Positions 49,432 through 60,209 of a stretch of DNA of 64,000 bases are shown here, piece by piece. The stretch is from Alphaproteobacteria bacterium (GTDB lineage Bacteria; Pseudomonadota; Alphaproteobacteria; Sphingomonadales; Sphingomonadaceae): positions 1 to 64,000 of the forward strand of contig QBLU01000009.1 in assembly GCA_003241875.1 (NCBI GenBank), given 5' to 3'. Made by a program: the position numbers and the translations under genes. Numbering within the stretch: position 1 is the first letter of the stretch; each line of letters opens with the position of its first letter. The notes below the pieces were generated by a model. It was not told the origin of the DNA and ran no database searches. It saw only the letters and a list, made by a program, of their open reading frames with translations.

Positions 49432-50133
49432 ATGAACAAGTTGATAATCGCTGGCATTGGCGCGTTGACCGCCATTGCATCTCCCGCAACCGCAGCCCTG
49501 GTTGCCGACTTTCAGCTCAACGGAAGTCTCGCGGACAGCCTTGGCGGTGCCGATCTCACCAACAACGGCGGCACGCTTGGCGCGACAGGCATCAGCTTTG
49601 GTGCCAACCGGGGCCCATCCCTGGGCGGTTTCCTCAACGCCAGCGTCTATTCGATCGTCATCGGCTTTTCGTTCGACCAGCTGGACGGCTGGCGCAAGAT
49701 CCTCGATTTTTCCAACCTGAGCAGCGACAGCGGTCTGTACAATCTTTCCAGCTCGCTGGATTTCTATCCCTTTGTCACGACGGTTACGGGGCAATTCCAG
49801 GCCGGCGTCGTGCACCGGGTCGTGCTGACCCGCGACGCCGCCGGGACGGTCGTCTCCTATGTCGACGGCGACAGCGGCCTGACCTTCCTTGATACCGGCG
49901 GCAATGCTGTGATCGGCAGCACGTTGAACTTCTTCAACGACGACTTCGCGACCGGCCAGGGTGAAGCCTCGTCGGGCTTCGTCGACTATATCCAGATCTA
50001 CGACACCGCGCTGACCGATACCGGCATCATCGCGGGCGTACCCGAACCCACCAGCTGGATGATGCTGATTGCCGGCTTCGGCCTTGTCGGCGCAGCTGCG
50101 CGCCGCCGCCGTCTGGCAATCCGCGCCGCCTGA
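49432..50133 (+). CDS. PEP-CTERM (PEPxxWMM) sorting-signal protein
   Basis: Signal peptide and C-terminal VPEPTSWMMLIAGFGLVGAAARRRRLAIRAA; laminin-G/concanavalin-like body. Confidence 0.85.
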   Translation: MNKLIIAGIGALTAIASPATAALVADFQLNGSLADSLGGADLTNNGGTLGATGISFGANRGPSLGGFLNASVYSIVIGFSFDQLDGWRKILDFSNLSSDSGLYNLSSSLDFYPFVTTVTGQFQAGVVHRVVLTRDAAGTVVSYVDGDSGLTFLDTGGNAVIGSTLNFFNDDFATGQGEASSGFVDYIQIYDTALTDTGIIAGVPEPTSWMMLIAGFGLVGAAARRRRLAIRAA

Positions 50134-50266
50134 CCGGCATGGGCGGCGGCGGCCAGGTCGCCGCCGCCTGTACCGTTGCTGCACGGCTGAATCGTGCGGC
50201 CATATCGACACTGGCCAATCCGCCCCGGCAGGCCCAAATACCGGTCGCACAAACCGGAGCACAACC

Positions 50267-50548
50267 ATGCCGAAAGCCACCTGGAACGGCGTCACCATCG
50301 CCGACAGCAACGACACCGTCGTCGTCGAGGGCAATCACTATTTCCCCATCGACGCCATCGACCCGACGCTGCTGAAACCGAGCAGCACCACGACCGTCTG
50401 CGGCTGGAAGGGCACCGCCAACTATTACACGCTCGCCGCCGGCGGCGCCGAGAACAAGGACGCCGCCTGGTATTACGCCGAGCCCAAGGACGCCGCCAAG
50501 ACCATCAAGGGCCGTGTCGCCTTTTGGAAGGGCGTCAAGGTGGCGTGA
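50267..50548 (+). CDS. DUF427 family protein
   Basis: TWNGVTIADSNDTVVVEGNHYFPIDAI...VCGWKGTANYYTL...AAWYYAEPKDAAKTIKGRVAFWKGVKV. Confidence 0.88.
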   Translation: MPKATWNGVTIADSNDTVVVEGNHYFPIDAIDPTLLKPSSTTTVCGWKGTANYYTLAAGGAENKDAAWYYAEPKDAAKTIKGRVAFWKGVKVA

Positions 50549-50868
50549 CCGATGCCACGCCACGCGCGACGCTGAAGGGCGCGTTGGACCGCCACGTCGC
50601 CACCCTGGTCGCGATGGCGACCCCCGATTGGCCGATCAGCGCCGACCATTGCTTCCTGCGCGTCGCCTATGACAACGCCATGGGCGACCGCTGGGACCAG
50701 GCGGCAAGGCGCCCGGCCTGGCGCCATTTGCCGCTCGACCGGCTGGCGGTCGCGGTCGACATCCTCGCGCGCATCGCCGCCGAGGGCCTGCCCCTGCTGG
50801 CGGCGCTCAATACCATCAGCCTCGATTATCGACGGCGGCACGCCCACGCGTTAAGGCATCACCCATGA
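50545..50868 (+). CDS. Small hypothetical protein
   Basis: GTG start overlapping the DUF427 stop and stop overlapping trpG start; high-GC codon pattern. Confidence 0.55.
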   Translation: MTDATPRATLKGALDRHVATLVAMATPDWPISADHCFLRVAYDNAMGDRWDQAARRPAWRHLPLDRLAVAVDILARIAAEGLPLLAALNTISLDYRRRHAHALRHHP

Positions 50869-51479
50869 TCCTCGTCATCGACAATTACGACAGCTTCACC
50901 TTCAACCTCGTGCACTACCTGCTCGAGCTCGGCGCCGAGACGCGGGTCGTGCGCAACGACGCCATCACCGCTGCCGAGGCCATCGCGCTCGCCCCCCAGG
51001 CGGTGCTGCTGTCCCCCGGCCCCTGCACGCCGAACGAGGCCGGCGTCTGCCTCGATCTCATCGCCGCCGCCGCCGAGGCCCGGCTGCCGCTGCTCGGCGT
51101 CTGCCTCGGCCACCAGTCGCTTGGCCAGGCGTTCGGCGGCACCGTGGTGCGCGCGCCGCAGGTCATGCACGGCAAGACCAGCGCCATCACGCACGACGGC
51201 AGCGGCATCTTCGCCGGCCTGCCGTCACCGTTCGAGGCCACCCGCTATCACTCCCTGATCGTCCGCGAGGACGACCTGCCCGCCTGCTTCGCCGTCAACG
51301 CGCGCAGCCCTGACGGCATCATCATGGGCATGCAGCACCGCGAATTGCCGCTGCACGGCGTGCAGTTTCACCCCGAAAGCATCGCCACCGAACATGGCCA
51401 TGCCATGCTGGCCAATTTCATGACGCTGGCCGGGATGACGCCCAGGGCGCTGCCACCCCGCCTCGCCGCCGCCGCGTGA
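50865..51479 (+). CDS. trpG: Anthranilate synthase component II (glutamine amidotransferase)
   Basis: [50 protein letters not shown]. Confidence 0.97.
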   Translation: MILVIDNYDSFTFNLVHYLLELGAETRVVRNDAITAAEAIALAPQAVLLSPGPCTPNEAGVCLDLIAAAAEARLPLLGVCLGHQSLGQAFGGTVVRAPQVMHGKTSAITHDGSGIFAGLPSPFEATRYHSLIVREDDLPACFAVNARSPDGIIMGMQHRELPLHGVQFHPESIATEHGHAMLANFMTLAGMTPRALPPRLAAAA

Positions 51480-52453
51480 GACTGCCCGATCCGTCGGCGC
51501 CGCTGGACCCCGATGCCGCGGCCGAGGCCTTTGCCGCGATCCTCGACGGCAAGGTCGATGACAACGCATTGTCGTCGTTCCTGGTGACGCTCGCGACCCG
51601 CGGCGAAACCGTCGACGAAATCGTCGCCGCCGCCACCGCTCTCCGCGCCCGCATGACGCCCGGGCCTGCGGCACCCGACGCCATCGACGTCTGCGGCACC
51701 GGCGGCGACGGCAAGCACAGCCTCAACGTCTCCACCGCCGTGTCGATCGTCGTCGCCGCCTGCGGGGTCAAGGTGGCCAAGCACGGCAACCGCGCTGCCT
51801 CATCAAGCAGCGGCGCTGCCGATGTGCTGATGGCGCTCGGCGTGCCCGAACTGGCGCCGGATCGACTCGGCGCCTGTCTCGACAGCGTCGGCATCACCTT
51901 TCTCCACGCCGCCCGCCATCACCCGGCAATGGCGCGGGTAGCGCCGGTACGCCGCGCGCTCGGCCGGCGCACGATCTTCAACCTGCTGGGGCCGCTCGCC
52001 AACCCGGCCGGGGTGCAGCGGCAGCTCGTCGGCGTGTTCGCTCCTGGCTGGACGCTGCCGATGGCAACGGCTTTGGCGGCGCTGGGATCGAGGCGCGCCA
52101 TGGTCGTCCACGGCGACGGTTACGATGAACTGACCGTCACCGGGGCCAGTGAATTCGCCCTCGCTGACGGGACCATGACAACGGGCGCCATCGCCCCCGC
52201 CGACGTCGGCATCACCCCCTGCGATGCGGGCGCGCTGGCCGGCGGCGACGCGGCGCACAACGCCGGCCGGCTGCGGGCGCTGCTGGCCGGGGAGCGCGGC
52301 GCCTATCACGACATCGTCGTGCTCAACGCCGCCGCCGCCCTCACCGTCGACAACGCCGACCTGCCGCTCGCCACCGCCGCCGACCGCGCCCGCGATGCCT
52401 TGGCAAGCGGCGCCGCGCAGGACATTCTGGCGCGCTGGAGCAATTTTCGATGA
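51476..52453 (+). CDS. trpD: Anthranilate phosphoribosyltransferase
   Basis: [48 protein letters not shown]. Confidence 0.97.
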   Translation: MRLPDPSAPLDPDAAAEAFAAILDGKVDDNALSSFLVTLATRGETVDEIVAAATALRARMTPGPAAPDAIDVCGTGGDGKHSLNVSTAVSIVVAACGVKVAKHGNRAASSSSGAADVLMALGVPELAPDRLGACLDSVGITFLHAARHHPAMARVAPVRRALGRRTIFNLLGPLANPAGVQRQLVGVFAPGWTLPMATALAALGSRRAMVVHGDGYDELTVTGASEFALADGTMTTGAIAPADVGITPCDAGALAGGDAAHNAGRLRALLAGERGAYHDIVVLNAAAALTVDNADLPLATAADRARDALASGAAQDILARWSNFR

Positions 52454-53253
52454 CCGACACCCCTATCGATACCCTGGCTGAAATCTGCGATCACAAGCGC
52501 GCCCTCGTCGCCGCCGCCCGGCAGGCCCGCAGCCTCGCCGACCTGGAGGCCGCCGCCGTCGCCGCCGATCCGGTGCGCGGCTTCATCGCCGCCATTCACG
52601 CCGCCCATGCCGATGGCCGCCACGCGCTGATCGCCGAGATCAAGAAGGCTAGCCCCTCGAAAGGGCTCATCCGCGCCGATTTCGATCCCCCTGCCCTCGC
52701 CCGCGCCTATGCCGCCGGCGGCGCGACCTGCCTGTCGGTGCTGACCGAAGACCGCTGGTTTCAGGGCGGCGACGCCTATCTGATGGCCGCTCGCGCTGCC
52801 TGCACCCTCCCCGTCATCCGCAAGGATTTCATCGTCGATCCCTGGCAGGTGATCGAGGCGCGCGCCATCAACGCCGATGCCGTGCTGCTGATCATGGCGG
52901 CCCTGTCCGACGCCCAGGCAGCCGAGCTGGAGGATGTCGCCATCCGGCATGGCCTCGACGTGCTTGTCGAAGTCCATAATGCCCATGAACGCGACCGAGC
53001 GCTCAAGCTCAAGACACCGTTGCTCGGTATCAACAACCGCAATTTGAAGACCCTGGCGGTCGACCTTCAGACCTCGCTCGAACTCGCCAACACGCCGGGC
53101 CGCACCCTTGTCGGCGAAAGCGGGCTGTCAAGCCCCGCCGACCTTGCCCGGCTCAGCGCCGTCGGTATCCGCACCTTCCTCGTCGGGGAATCGCTGATGC
53201 GCCAGGCCGATGTGACCGCCGCGACCCGCACACTGTTGGGGCTTGCCGCATGA
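52450..53253 (+). CDS. trpC: Indole-3-glycerol-phosphate synthase
   Basis: [42 protein letters not shown]. Confidence 0.97.
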   Translation: MTDTPIDTLAEICDHKRALVAAARQARSLADLEAAAVAADPVRGFIAAIHAAHADGRHALIAEIKKASPSKGLIRADFDPPALARAYAAGGATCLSVLTEDRWFQGGDAYLMAARAACTLPVIRKDFIVDPWQVIEARAINADAVLLIMAALSDAQAAELEDVAIRHGLDVLVEVHNAHERDRALKLKTPLLGINNRNLKTLAVDLQTSLELANTPGRTLVGESGLSSPADLARLSAVGIRTFLVGESLMRQADVTAATRTLLGLAA

Positions 53254-53714
53254 CGCTGACCCATCTCGACGCGCAGGGCGCCGCGCGCATGGTCGATGTC
53301 TCGGCCAAGGCCGCGACCCGCCGCGAGGCGGTGGCCGAAGGCTTCATCACCATCGCCGACACGGCGCTCGTCGCCATCCGCGACCAGGCCGTCGCCAAGG
53401 GCGACGTGCTCGCCGTGGCGCGCGTCGCCGGCATCATGGGCGCCAAGCGCACCGCCGACCTGATCCCACTCTGCCACCCGCTGCCGATCGACGCCGTCAA
53501 CCTCGACCTCGCCATCGAGCCGACCGGCATCCGCGCCACCGCGACCGTCGCCACGACGCGCGGCACCGGCGTCGAGATGGAGGCGTTGACCGCCGTCTCC
53601 GTCGCGCTGCTCACCATCTACGACATGGCCAAGGCGATGGATCGCGGCATGACGATCGCGGGCGTGCGGCTGCTCAGGAAATCGGGCGGCCGCTCGGGCG
53701 ACTGGGTCGCCTGA
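53250..53714 (+). CDS. moaC: Cyclic pyranopterin monophosphate synthase MoaC
   Basis: [63 protein letters not shown]. Confidence 0.97.
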   Translation: MTLTHLDAQGAARMVDVSAKAATRREAVAEGFITIADTALVAIRDQAVAKGDVLAVARVAGIMGAKRTADLIPLCHPLPIDAVNLDLAIEPTGIRATATVATTRGTGVEMEALTAVSVALLTIYDMAKAMDRGMTIAGVRLLRKSGGRSGDWVA

Positions 53715-54913
53715 TGGCACTGCTGGCGGTCGAGGCCGCGCTGGCGCAACTGCTCAACGGCGTGACGGCCTTGCCGGCCGAGCCGGTCGCCATCGACCGG
53801 GTGCGCGGGCGCGTTCTCGCCGAACCCGTCCGGGCAACGCTCACCCAACCGCCCTTCGACGCCTCGGCGATGGATGGCTATGCCATCCGCTGGGCCGACC
53901 TGCCCGGGCCGTGGCGGGTGGCGGGCGACAGCGCCGCCGGTCACGGCTGGGCCGGCACGCTGCAGCCCGGCGAGGCGGCGCGGATCTTCACCGGCGCACC
54001 GCTGCCGGCCGGCGCCGACACCGTCGTCGTGCAGGAAGAAATCCGCCGCGACGGTGACATCGCGACCCTGTCCGGCGACGGGCCGCCGCGCCTCGGCGCC
54101 CATATCCGCAGGGCGGGCCAGGATTTTGCCGCCGGCGACGTGCTGGCCGACGCCGGCGACCCGCTGACCCCGGCGCGCATCGGGCTGTTGGCGGCCGCGG
54201 GCCATGGCGTGCTGCCGGTGGTGCGCCGGCCGCGGGTGACGCTGATCGCCACCGGCGATGAACTGGTACCGCCCGGCGTCGCGCCGGGACCGGACCAGAT
54301 CGTCAGCACCAATGGCGTCATGCTGCGTGCATTGTTCGAAAATGCCGGCGCCGTGGTCGCCGATCCCGGCATTATCCCCGACCGGCGCGAGGCGCTCGCC
54401 GCGGCGATCACGGCGGCGAGCGGCGATATCATCGTTACCATCGGCGGCGCTTCCGTCGGCGATCATGATCTTGTCGTGCCGGTGCTGCGCGACCTCGGCG
54501 CCGATATCGATTTCTGGAAGATCGCGATGCGGCCAGGCAAGCCGATGCTGGCCGGGCGCTTCGCCGGTGCCCGCGTCATCGGCCTGCCCGGCAACCCGGT
54601 TTCGGCGCATGTCTGCGCGCTGCTGTTCGTGCTGCCGCTGCTCGCCCGCCTCGGCGGCCGGGCCGAGGCGCTGCCGATGCGCCTACTGCCGCTCGCGGCG
54701 CCGCTGGCGGCCAATGGCGCCCGGCGCGATCACCTGCGGGCGCGGCTGACGCCGGCTGGCACGGCCGAGATCTTTCAGTCGCAGGATTCGGCGCTGCTGG
54801 GCCGCCTCGCCGCGGCGCAATTGCTGATCGTGCGCCCGCCCGGCGCGGCGGCTGCGTCGGCCGGCGACATGGTCGATTGCATCACGCTTGACAGTATCGG
54901 CAATGTTTCCTAA
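53714..54913 (+). CDS. moeA: Molybdopterin molybdenumtransferase MoeA
   Basis: [66 protein letters not shown]. Confidence 0.97.
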   Translation: MALLAVEAALAQLLNGVTALPAEPVAIDRVRGRVLAEPVRATLTQPPFDASAMDGYAIRWADLPGPWRVAGDSAAGHGWAGTLQPGEAARIFTGAPLPAGADTVVVQEEIRRDGDIATLSGDGPPRLGAHIRRAGQDFAAGDVLADAGDPLTPARIGLLAAAGHGVLPVVRRPRVTLIATGDELVPPGVAPGPDQIVSTNGVMLRALFENAGAVVADPGIIPDRREALAAAITAASGDIIVTIGGASVGDHDLVVPVLRDLGADIDFWKIAMRPGKPMLAGRFAGARVIGLPGNPVSAHVCALLFVLPLLARLGGRAEALPMRLLPLAAPLAANGARRDHLRARLTPAGTAEIFQSQDSALLGRLAAAQLLIVRPPGAAAASAGDMVDCITLDSIGNVS

Positions 54914-54915
54914 TC

Positions 54916-54930
54916 GTTCCCCCTGTGTTC
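54916..54930 (+). promoter_or_regulatory. Alphaproteobacterial LexA (SOS) box upstream of lexA
   Basis: GTTCcccctgtGTTC, exact GTTC-N7-GTTC, 18 bp before the lexA ATG. Confidence 0.88.
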
Positions 54931-54947
54931 CCCCGCAGGAGACGATG

Positions 54948-55628
54948 ATGCTGACCCGGAAACAACAGGAACTGCTGAGCTTCATCGACGATCGACTGCG
55001 ATCGGACGGGGTTTCGCCGTCCTTCGAGGAGATGAAGGACGCGCTGCAGTTGCGGTCGAAGTCGGGTGTGCACCGCCTCATCAACGCGCTGGAGGAACGC
55101 AGCTTCATCCGCCGCCTGCCCAACCGGGCGCGCGCGCTGGAAGTCCTGCAGATGCCCGAGGCACTGCGGGCCAAGCCGGCGCTGCAGCTGGTGCCGCCGG
55201 CACAGGCACCGCGGCCGCATGTCCAGGCGATGATCGCCGCCAATGATACCATCGTCGTGCCGCTGCACGGCCGCATCGCCGCCGGTCTGCCGGTGGAGGC
55301 GCTGGAGAGCGACCGCTCGCTGTCGGTGCCGGCAGCATTGCTCGGCCCGGGCGACCATTATGCGCTCGAGGTGTCCGGGGATTCGATGATCGATGCCGGC
55401 ATCTTCGATGGCGATTATGCGCTGATCAAGCGCTGCGAGGTCGCCCGCGACGGGGACATCGTCGTCGCGCTGATCGACGGCGAGGAAGCGACGCTGAAGT
55501 ATCTGCATCGCGAAAAGAACATCGTCCGCTTGGAGCCGGCCAATGCCGCGCACCATTCGCAGCGTTATCCGGCCGACCGCGTCCGCGTGCAGGGCAAGCT
55601 CGCCGGCCTGCTGCGCCGGTATCACTGA
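54948..55628 (+). CDS. lexA: LexA repressor
   Basis: [76 protein letters not shown] cleavage region; GDSMIDAGI. Confidence 0.97.
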   Translation: MLTRKQQELLSFIDDRLRSDGVSPSFEEMKDALQLRSKSGVHRLINALEERSFIRRLPNRARALEVLQMPEALRAKPALQLVPPAQAPRPHVQAMIAANDTIVVPLHGRIAAGLPVEALESDRSLSVPAALLGPGDHYALEVSGDSMIDAGIFDGDYALIKRCEVARDGDIVVALIDGEEATLKYLHREKNIVRLEPANAAHHSQRYPADRVRVQGKLAGLLRRYH

Positions 55629-55632
55629 TCCC

Positions 55633-55971
55633 GTGGCGGCACGCATCAACTATGTCGAGCTGCCCGTCACCGGCATTCCGGCGGCCAAGGCGTTTTATGA
55701 AACGGCCTTCGGCTGGTCGTTGACCGACTTCGGCCCGACCTATGCCGCGACGATGACCGGCGACGTCGATCTCGGCCTGCAGGCCGATGCCACCGAGGCG
55801 ACGACCGCGCCGTTGGCGGTCATCGGCGTCGTCGATCTCGAGGCGGCGCTGCTCGCGGTCACCGCCGTCGGCGGCACCGTGGTGCGGCCGATCTTCGCCT
55901 TTCCGGGTGGCCGGCGTTTTCACTTCCGCGACCCGGCGGGCAACGAACTCGCGGCGGTCACGCCCGACTGA
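55633..55971 (+). CDS. VOC (glyoxalase/bleomycin-resistance) family protein
   Basis: INYVELPVTGIPAAKAFYETAFGWSLTDFGPTYA; HFRDPAGNELAAV. Confidence 0.88.
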   Translation: MAARINYVELPVTGIPAAKAFYETAFGWSLTDFGPTYAATMTGDVDLGLQADATEATTAPLAVIGVVDLEAALLAVTAVGGTVVRPIFAFPGGRRFHFRDPAGNELAAVTPD

Positions 55972-56149
55972 CCCGCCCGCGCAGCGCCCGACTGTGGCAA
56001 ATGTGACACGTCGGTAACCTCAGCTTAACCGCTACGTCAAACACCCCATTGGCCGTCGCACCCCCGATTCATAGCCTTGTTGCAGCGCCGCATTTTGCGT
56101 GCCGAAGCTGTTTCGCCGCCGGGTCGCCGGCGTGCCGCAAGGGGGTCAT

Positions 56150-58582
56150 ATGGTCGTCCGGTCCGGGTTCAAGGCGGTTCTGCTTTCCGCGAGCATGTTG
56201 TCGGGCACATTGGCGGCAGCGCCGGCCTTGGCCGCCGAGGCTGTGGCTGCCGCCGGCGAGGCCGAGGCCGATATCGTCGTCACCGCCACCCGCCGCTCGC
56301 TGTCGCTCGCCGATGTGCCGATCAACATCGCCGCCATCGGTGCCGAACAGTTGAACGAGCAGCGCCTCAACGACATCCGCGACCTCGGCGCTTTCACCCC
56401 CGGCATCACCATAACCGATACCGGCCCGCGCGGCGCCGGCACCATCGTCATGCGCGGCCTCAGCGCCGACGACAGCAGCACCTTTGCCGACAACGGCAAC
56501 AACGCCATCGGTACCTATCTCGGCGAAGTGCCGCTCTATCTCGATTTCAAGCTGATCGACCTCAAGCGCGTCGAGGTGCTGCTCGGGCCGCAGGGCACGC
56601 TCTATGGCCTCGGCACCCTCGCCGGCGCCATCCGCTACCTGCCCGAACGCCCCGATGCCTCGGCGATCGGCGGCTATGTCCACGGCCGCGCCTATGACGT
56701 GAAGGAGGGCAGCGGCGTCGGCTTCGTCATCGATGGCGCCTTCAACCTGCCGATCATCAAGGACGTGCTCGCCTTCCGCTCGGCCACCGGTTATTATTAC
56801 GACCCCGGCTTCATCGACTACCCGTTCGTGGTCAAGACGATCGGCGTCAGCGATCCGCAGCCGGGTCCGTCGACCAATCCGCTCGGCTCGATCGCCGACC
56901 AGCAGGCGAACTTCAATCCACAGCGCGACGTGAACTTTGAAAAAACCATCACGACGCGCAACCAGCTCGGCCTGACGGTCGACAATCTCAATGCCTATCT
57001 GACCTATGTCTTCCAGCGCACCAAGACTGGCGGCCGTCAGGCCAATGGCGGCGGCGTGCTCGGCGAGGGCAAGTACGAAGGCCCGTGGCGCGTGCTCGAA
57101 CCGTCGAACCGCCAGTCGCATCTCGTCGCACTGGAGGTCGAGGCCGAGCTCGGCGACTTCGCGCAGCTTGTCTCCGCGTCCGCCTATACCTTCACCAAGA
57201 ACCGCAGCTCGGTCGATGTCACCGACCTGCTGCTCGATCTCGACTATGGCTATGAAAGCTTTCCGGCCTTCACCGGCTTCACCAATTCACGCGCCGTCAG
57301 CAAGCAATTCAACCAGGAACTGCGGCTGGTTTCGACGCACGGCGGACCGCTCAGCTGGGTGCTCGGCGCCTTCTACAACAAGTTCGAAACCTCGACATCG
57401 TACCGCGAGTACATCCCGGGTTTCGCCGCATCGCCGACCGGTATCGATTTCGGCGTCATCCCCAACGCCGACGACAATGAATATGCCTCCTTCGGCCGCA
57501 GCAAGACCGAGGAAAAGGCCGTCTTCGGCGAGGCGACCTTCAACTTCACCCCCGAATGGCAGGTCACCGGCGGCATCCGCTATTATGACTATAATCTCAC
57601 CCGCTTCGGCGGCTCGACCCTGCCCTATTACGATGGCGCGGTCGCCGACGACCTCGACATCCCGTCGAGCAGCGGCGAGGCCAAATCGAACGGCGTCGTC
57701 TGGAAGGCCAACACCTCCTACAAGTTCGGCGCCGATGCGCTGGTCTATTTCACCTACAGCACCGGCTATCGCATCGGCGGCGCCAACACCGGCGCGGCGC
57801 CCTGCGTGCTGCCGCTGAACCCGAACCAGCAGAACATCTGCGCGCTGCCCAACGAGCTGTTCTTTGGCCCCGACAAGACCAAGAACATCGAAATCGGCCT
57901 GCGCGCCGGCTTTTTCGACAATAGGCTGACCACCAACCTGTCGGTCTTCCAGGTCGATTGGGACGGCATCCAGCTCGGCGGCACCACGCTCAACGGCGGC
58001 ATCGGCATCACCGTCAACGGCGGCAAGGCGCGCAACCGCGGTTTCGACTTCTCGTTCAACGGGCGCATCACCGATCGCCTGACGGTCCGCGGCAACTATT
58101 CCTACCTCGATGCCAAGCTGACCGAGGACGTGCCGGAACTGCTGCAGATCCGCAACAGCAAGGACCCGCGCTTCCGGCCGAAATTCAGCGAAGTCGATGT
58201 CTTTGCCGGCGATCGCCTGCCCGGCTCGGCCCGGCACTCGGGCGCCCTGTCGGCGACCTATGCGCTGCCGATGGGCGAGAACGAAACGCTGTTCAACTGG
58301 ACTGCGACCTACACCGGCGACATTCTCACCCGTGTCGGCGGGCGTGGGTTCGGCGAAAAGCTGCCGGGCTATGTGATGAACCGCGCCTCGATCACCTACC
58401 GCACGCCGGTCTATGAGCTGTCGCTGTTCGCCAACAACATCTTCAACAAATATGCCGTCACCGGCGTCAGCAACGATCTCAGCCGCTTCGGCTTCGTCAA
58501 CGGCGACATCATCTCGCGCTATTACGGCCGCAGCGTCGCCCGGCCGCGGGTGCTCGGCGTGGAGGGGCGGTACCGGTTCTAG
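56150..58582 (+). CDS. TonB-dependent outer membrane receptor
   Basis: DIVVTATRRSLSLADVPINIAAIGAEQLNEQ; GPQGTLYGLGTLAGAIRYLPERP; C-terminal GVEGRYRF. Confidence 0.93.
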   Translation: MVVRSGFKAVLLSASMLSGTLAAAPALAAEAVAAAGEAEADIVVTATRRSLSLADVPINIAAIGAEQLNEQRLNDIRDLGAFTPGITITDTGPRGAGTIVMRGLSADDSSTFADNGNNAIGTYLGEVPLYLDFKLIDLKRVEVLLGPQGTLYGLGTLAGAIRYLPERPDASAIGGYVHGRAYDVKEGSGVGFVIDGAFNLPIIKDVLAFRSATGYYYDPGFIDYPFVVKTIGVSDPQPGPSTNPLGSIADQQANFNPQRDVNFEKTITTRNQLGLTVDNLNAYLTYVFQRTKTGGRQANGGGVLGEGKYEGPWRVLEPSNRQSHLVALEVEAELGDFAQLVSASAYTFTKNRSSVDVTDLLLDLDYGYESFPAFTGFTNSRAVSKQFNQELRLVSTHGGPLSWVLGAFYNKFETSTSYREYIPGFAASPTGIDFGVIPNADDNEYASFGRSKTEEKAVFGEATFNFTPEWQVTGGIRYYDYNLTRFGGSTLPYYDGAVADDLDIPSSSGEAKSNGVVWKANTSYKFGADALVYFTYSTGYRIGGANTGAAPCVLPLNPNQQNICALPNELFFGPDKTKNIEIGLRAGFFDNRLTTNLSVFQVDWDGIQLGGTTLNGGIGITVNGGKARNRGFDFSFNGRITDRLTVRGNYSYLDAKLTEDVPELLQIRNSKDPRFRPKFSEVDVFAGDRLPGSARHSGALSATYALPMGENETLFNWTATYTGDILTRVGGRGFGEKLPGYVMNRASITYRTPVYELSLFANNIFNKYAVTGVSNDLSRFGFVNGDIISRYYGRSVARPRVLGVEGRYRF

Positions 58583-58590
58583 GTCAGGAC

Positions 58591-58628
58591 CTCCCCGTCA
58601 TCCCGGCCTTTGCCGGGATGACGGGGAG
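58591..58628. repeat. Perfect 17-bp-stem hairpin between convergent genes (REP-like / terminator-like)
   Basis: ctccccgtcatcccggc-cttt-gccgggatgacggggag. Confidence 0.9.
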
Positions 58629-58634
58629 AGAGCC

Positions 58635-60209
58635 TCAGTCGATCGCAATCCCGGCTTCGGCAAAATACGCCGCCACCGGCGCCAATGCTTCCTCATGGGC
58701 ACGCCAGCGCGCCACCGAATCCCGGTACATCGGCCGACGCACCTGCGCGGCACTCGGCGTCGCCACCGCCGCGCTGTTGGTGTGGAAATCGAGCGCCGCC
58801 GGCGTCCAGTCCAGCCCGCAATGGGCAAACAGGCGCCGGCTTTCACCCTCCTGGTCGGCGACCAGTTGCTCATACGACAGTTGCAGGATGCGGCCGGGAA
58901 ACAGCGCCGCCCAATAGGCCATCAGCCGGTCGAAGCGCGCGAAATAGCGGGCGGTATCCATCAGGTCGTGGCTATAGCCGTAAAACGCTGATGTCGTTGC
59001 GAACAAGTGCTTGTAATTGCTCCACACGGTATCCATCGGATGACGACGAAGGCAGACGATGCTCGCCCGCGGCAGCGCCCGGGCGATGGCGCCGATGTTG
59101 AAGAAATTGGTCGGCAGCTTGTCGATGAAACGGCCATCGGGCCGGCGGCGGTGCAGGTCCGCCCGCGCCGCATAGGCGACGCCGACCGCATCGGGCGCCA
59201 GGTCGCCGATCGCGGCAATCGTTTCCAGGTCGAGCACCACCCGCGACCGCGTTCCGGCAAGCATCTTCAGCGCGACCGGCATGGCCTGCAACTCGCCGGC
59301 ACTGTGGACGTCGGGGTGGGACGACAGGATTCGATCGACCAGCGTCGTGCCGGTGCGCGGCATGCCGACGATGAAGATCGGGTCGGCGCCATCGTGACCC
59401 GGCCCCGCCAGATAGGCCGGATCGCGAAAGCCCTGTTCGATGGCATCGAAGATCGCCGCATCCTGGGCGAAATCATAGCCGCTGCGCGCCTTGTGGGCGC
59501 GATTGGCGGCGTCGAGGTGACGAAATGCCGGCGCCGCCTGCCCCAGATCCTCATATTCCTTCGCCGCCGCATAGCGGATGCGCAACGCGTCGTCGTCGGC
59601 GACGGCCCCCGTCAGCACCGCCTCCAGCCGTTCGACATGGTTCGCCGCCGCCGTCGCCTTGGCGAGGCCGGCCAACGAGAAATGCGCCTGGCCATTGGCG
59701 GGCTGGCGCGCCAGGATCGCCTCATATTGCGCCGCCGCATCCTCGACCCGGCCGACGAACCCCAGCGCCAGCGCCAGGTTGGTGCGGAACTGGATATTGT
59801 CGGGATCGAGCGCCACCGCCGGCGTGAAACAGCGCAGCGCCGCTTCATGGTCGCCGAGCCGGGCATGAACGCAGCCGATCGTATCGTGGGTCAACGCATC
59901 CTTGGCGCCGAGCGCTTCGGCTGCCAATGCCGCTTCGCCGGCCTCGCCATCGCGGCGCAACATGCTGAGCAGCCGGGCCGACTGGGCGTAGTAGAGCGCC
60001 GTCGGATGGCGTTCGATGGCCGCGGCGATGCCGGCGACTGCCGCCGACACCCGGCCCTCCATGGCATCGGCGATGCCCGCCAGGAACAGGCCCTCGGCGG
60101 CATCGGCGGCGGCCGGCGCCTCCGCCAGCGCGCGCCCGATCTGCCGGGCGACATCGGCCTCGCCGCGGCCGATGGCGGCGCGCGCCACTGCGATACGGGG
60201 ATCACGCAA
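58635..60209 (-). CDS. TPR-containing sulfotransferase family protein
   Basis: TPR-like N-terminal half; DPIFIVGMPRTGTTLVDRILSSHPDVHSAGEL. Confidence 0.9.
   Translation of the reverse strand: MRDPRIAVARAAIGRGEADVARQIGRALAEAPAAADAAEGLFLAGIADAMEGRVSAAVAGIAAAIERHPTALYYAQSARLLSMLRRDGEAGEAALAAEALGAKDALTHDTIGCVHARLGDHEAALRCFTPAVALDPDNIQFRTNLALALGFVGRVEDAAAQYEAILARQPANGQAHFSLAGLAKATAAANHVERLEAVLTGAVADDDALRIRYAAAKEYEDLGQAAPAFRHLDAANRAHKARSGYDFAQDAAIFDAIEQGFRDPAYLAGPGHDGADPIFIVGMPRTGTTLVDRILSSHPDVHSAGELQAMPVALKMLAGTRSRVVLDLETIAAIGDLAPDAVGVAYAARADLHRRRPDGRFIDKLPTNFFNIGAIARALPRASIVCLRRHPMDTVWSNYKHLFATTSAFYGYSHDLMDTARYFARFDRLMAYWAALFPGRILQLSYEQLVADQEGESRRLFAHCGLDWTPAALDFHTNSAAVATPSAAQVRRPMYRDSVARWRAHEEALAPVAAYFAEAGIAID

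Noticed and set aside
53243-53713. N-terminal extension of the moeA ORF
   Set aside because: Out-of-frame translation over moaC; moeA start reassigned to 53714.
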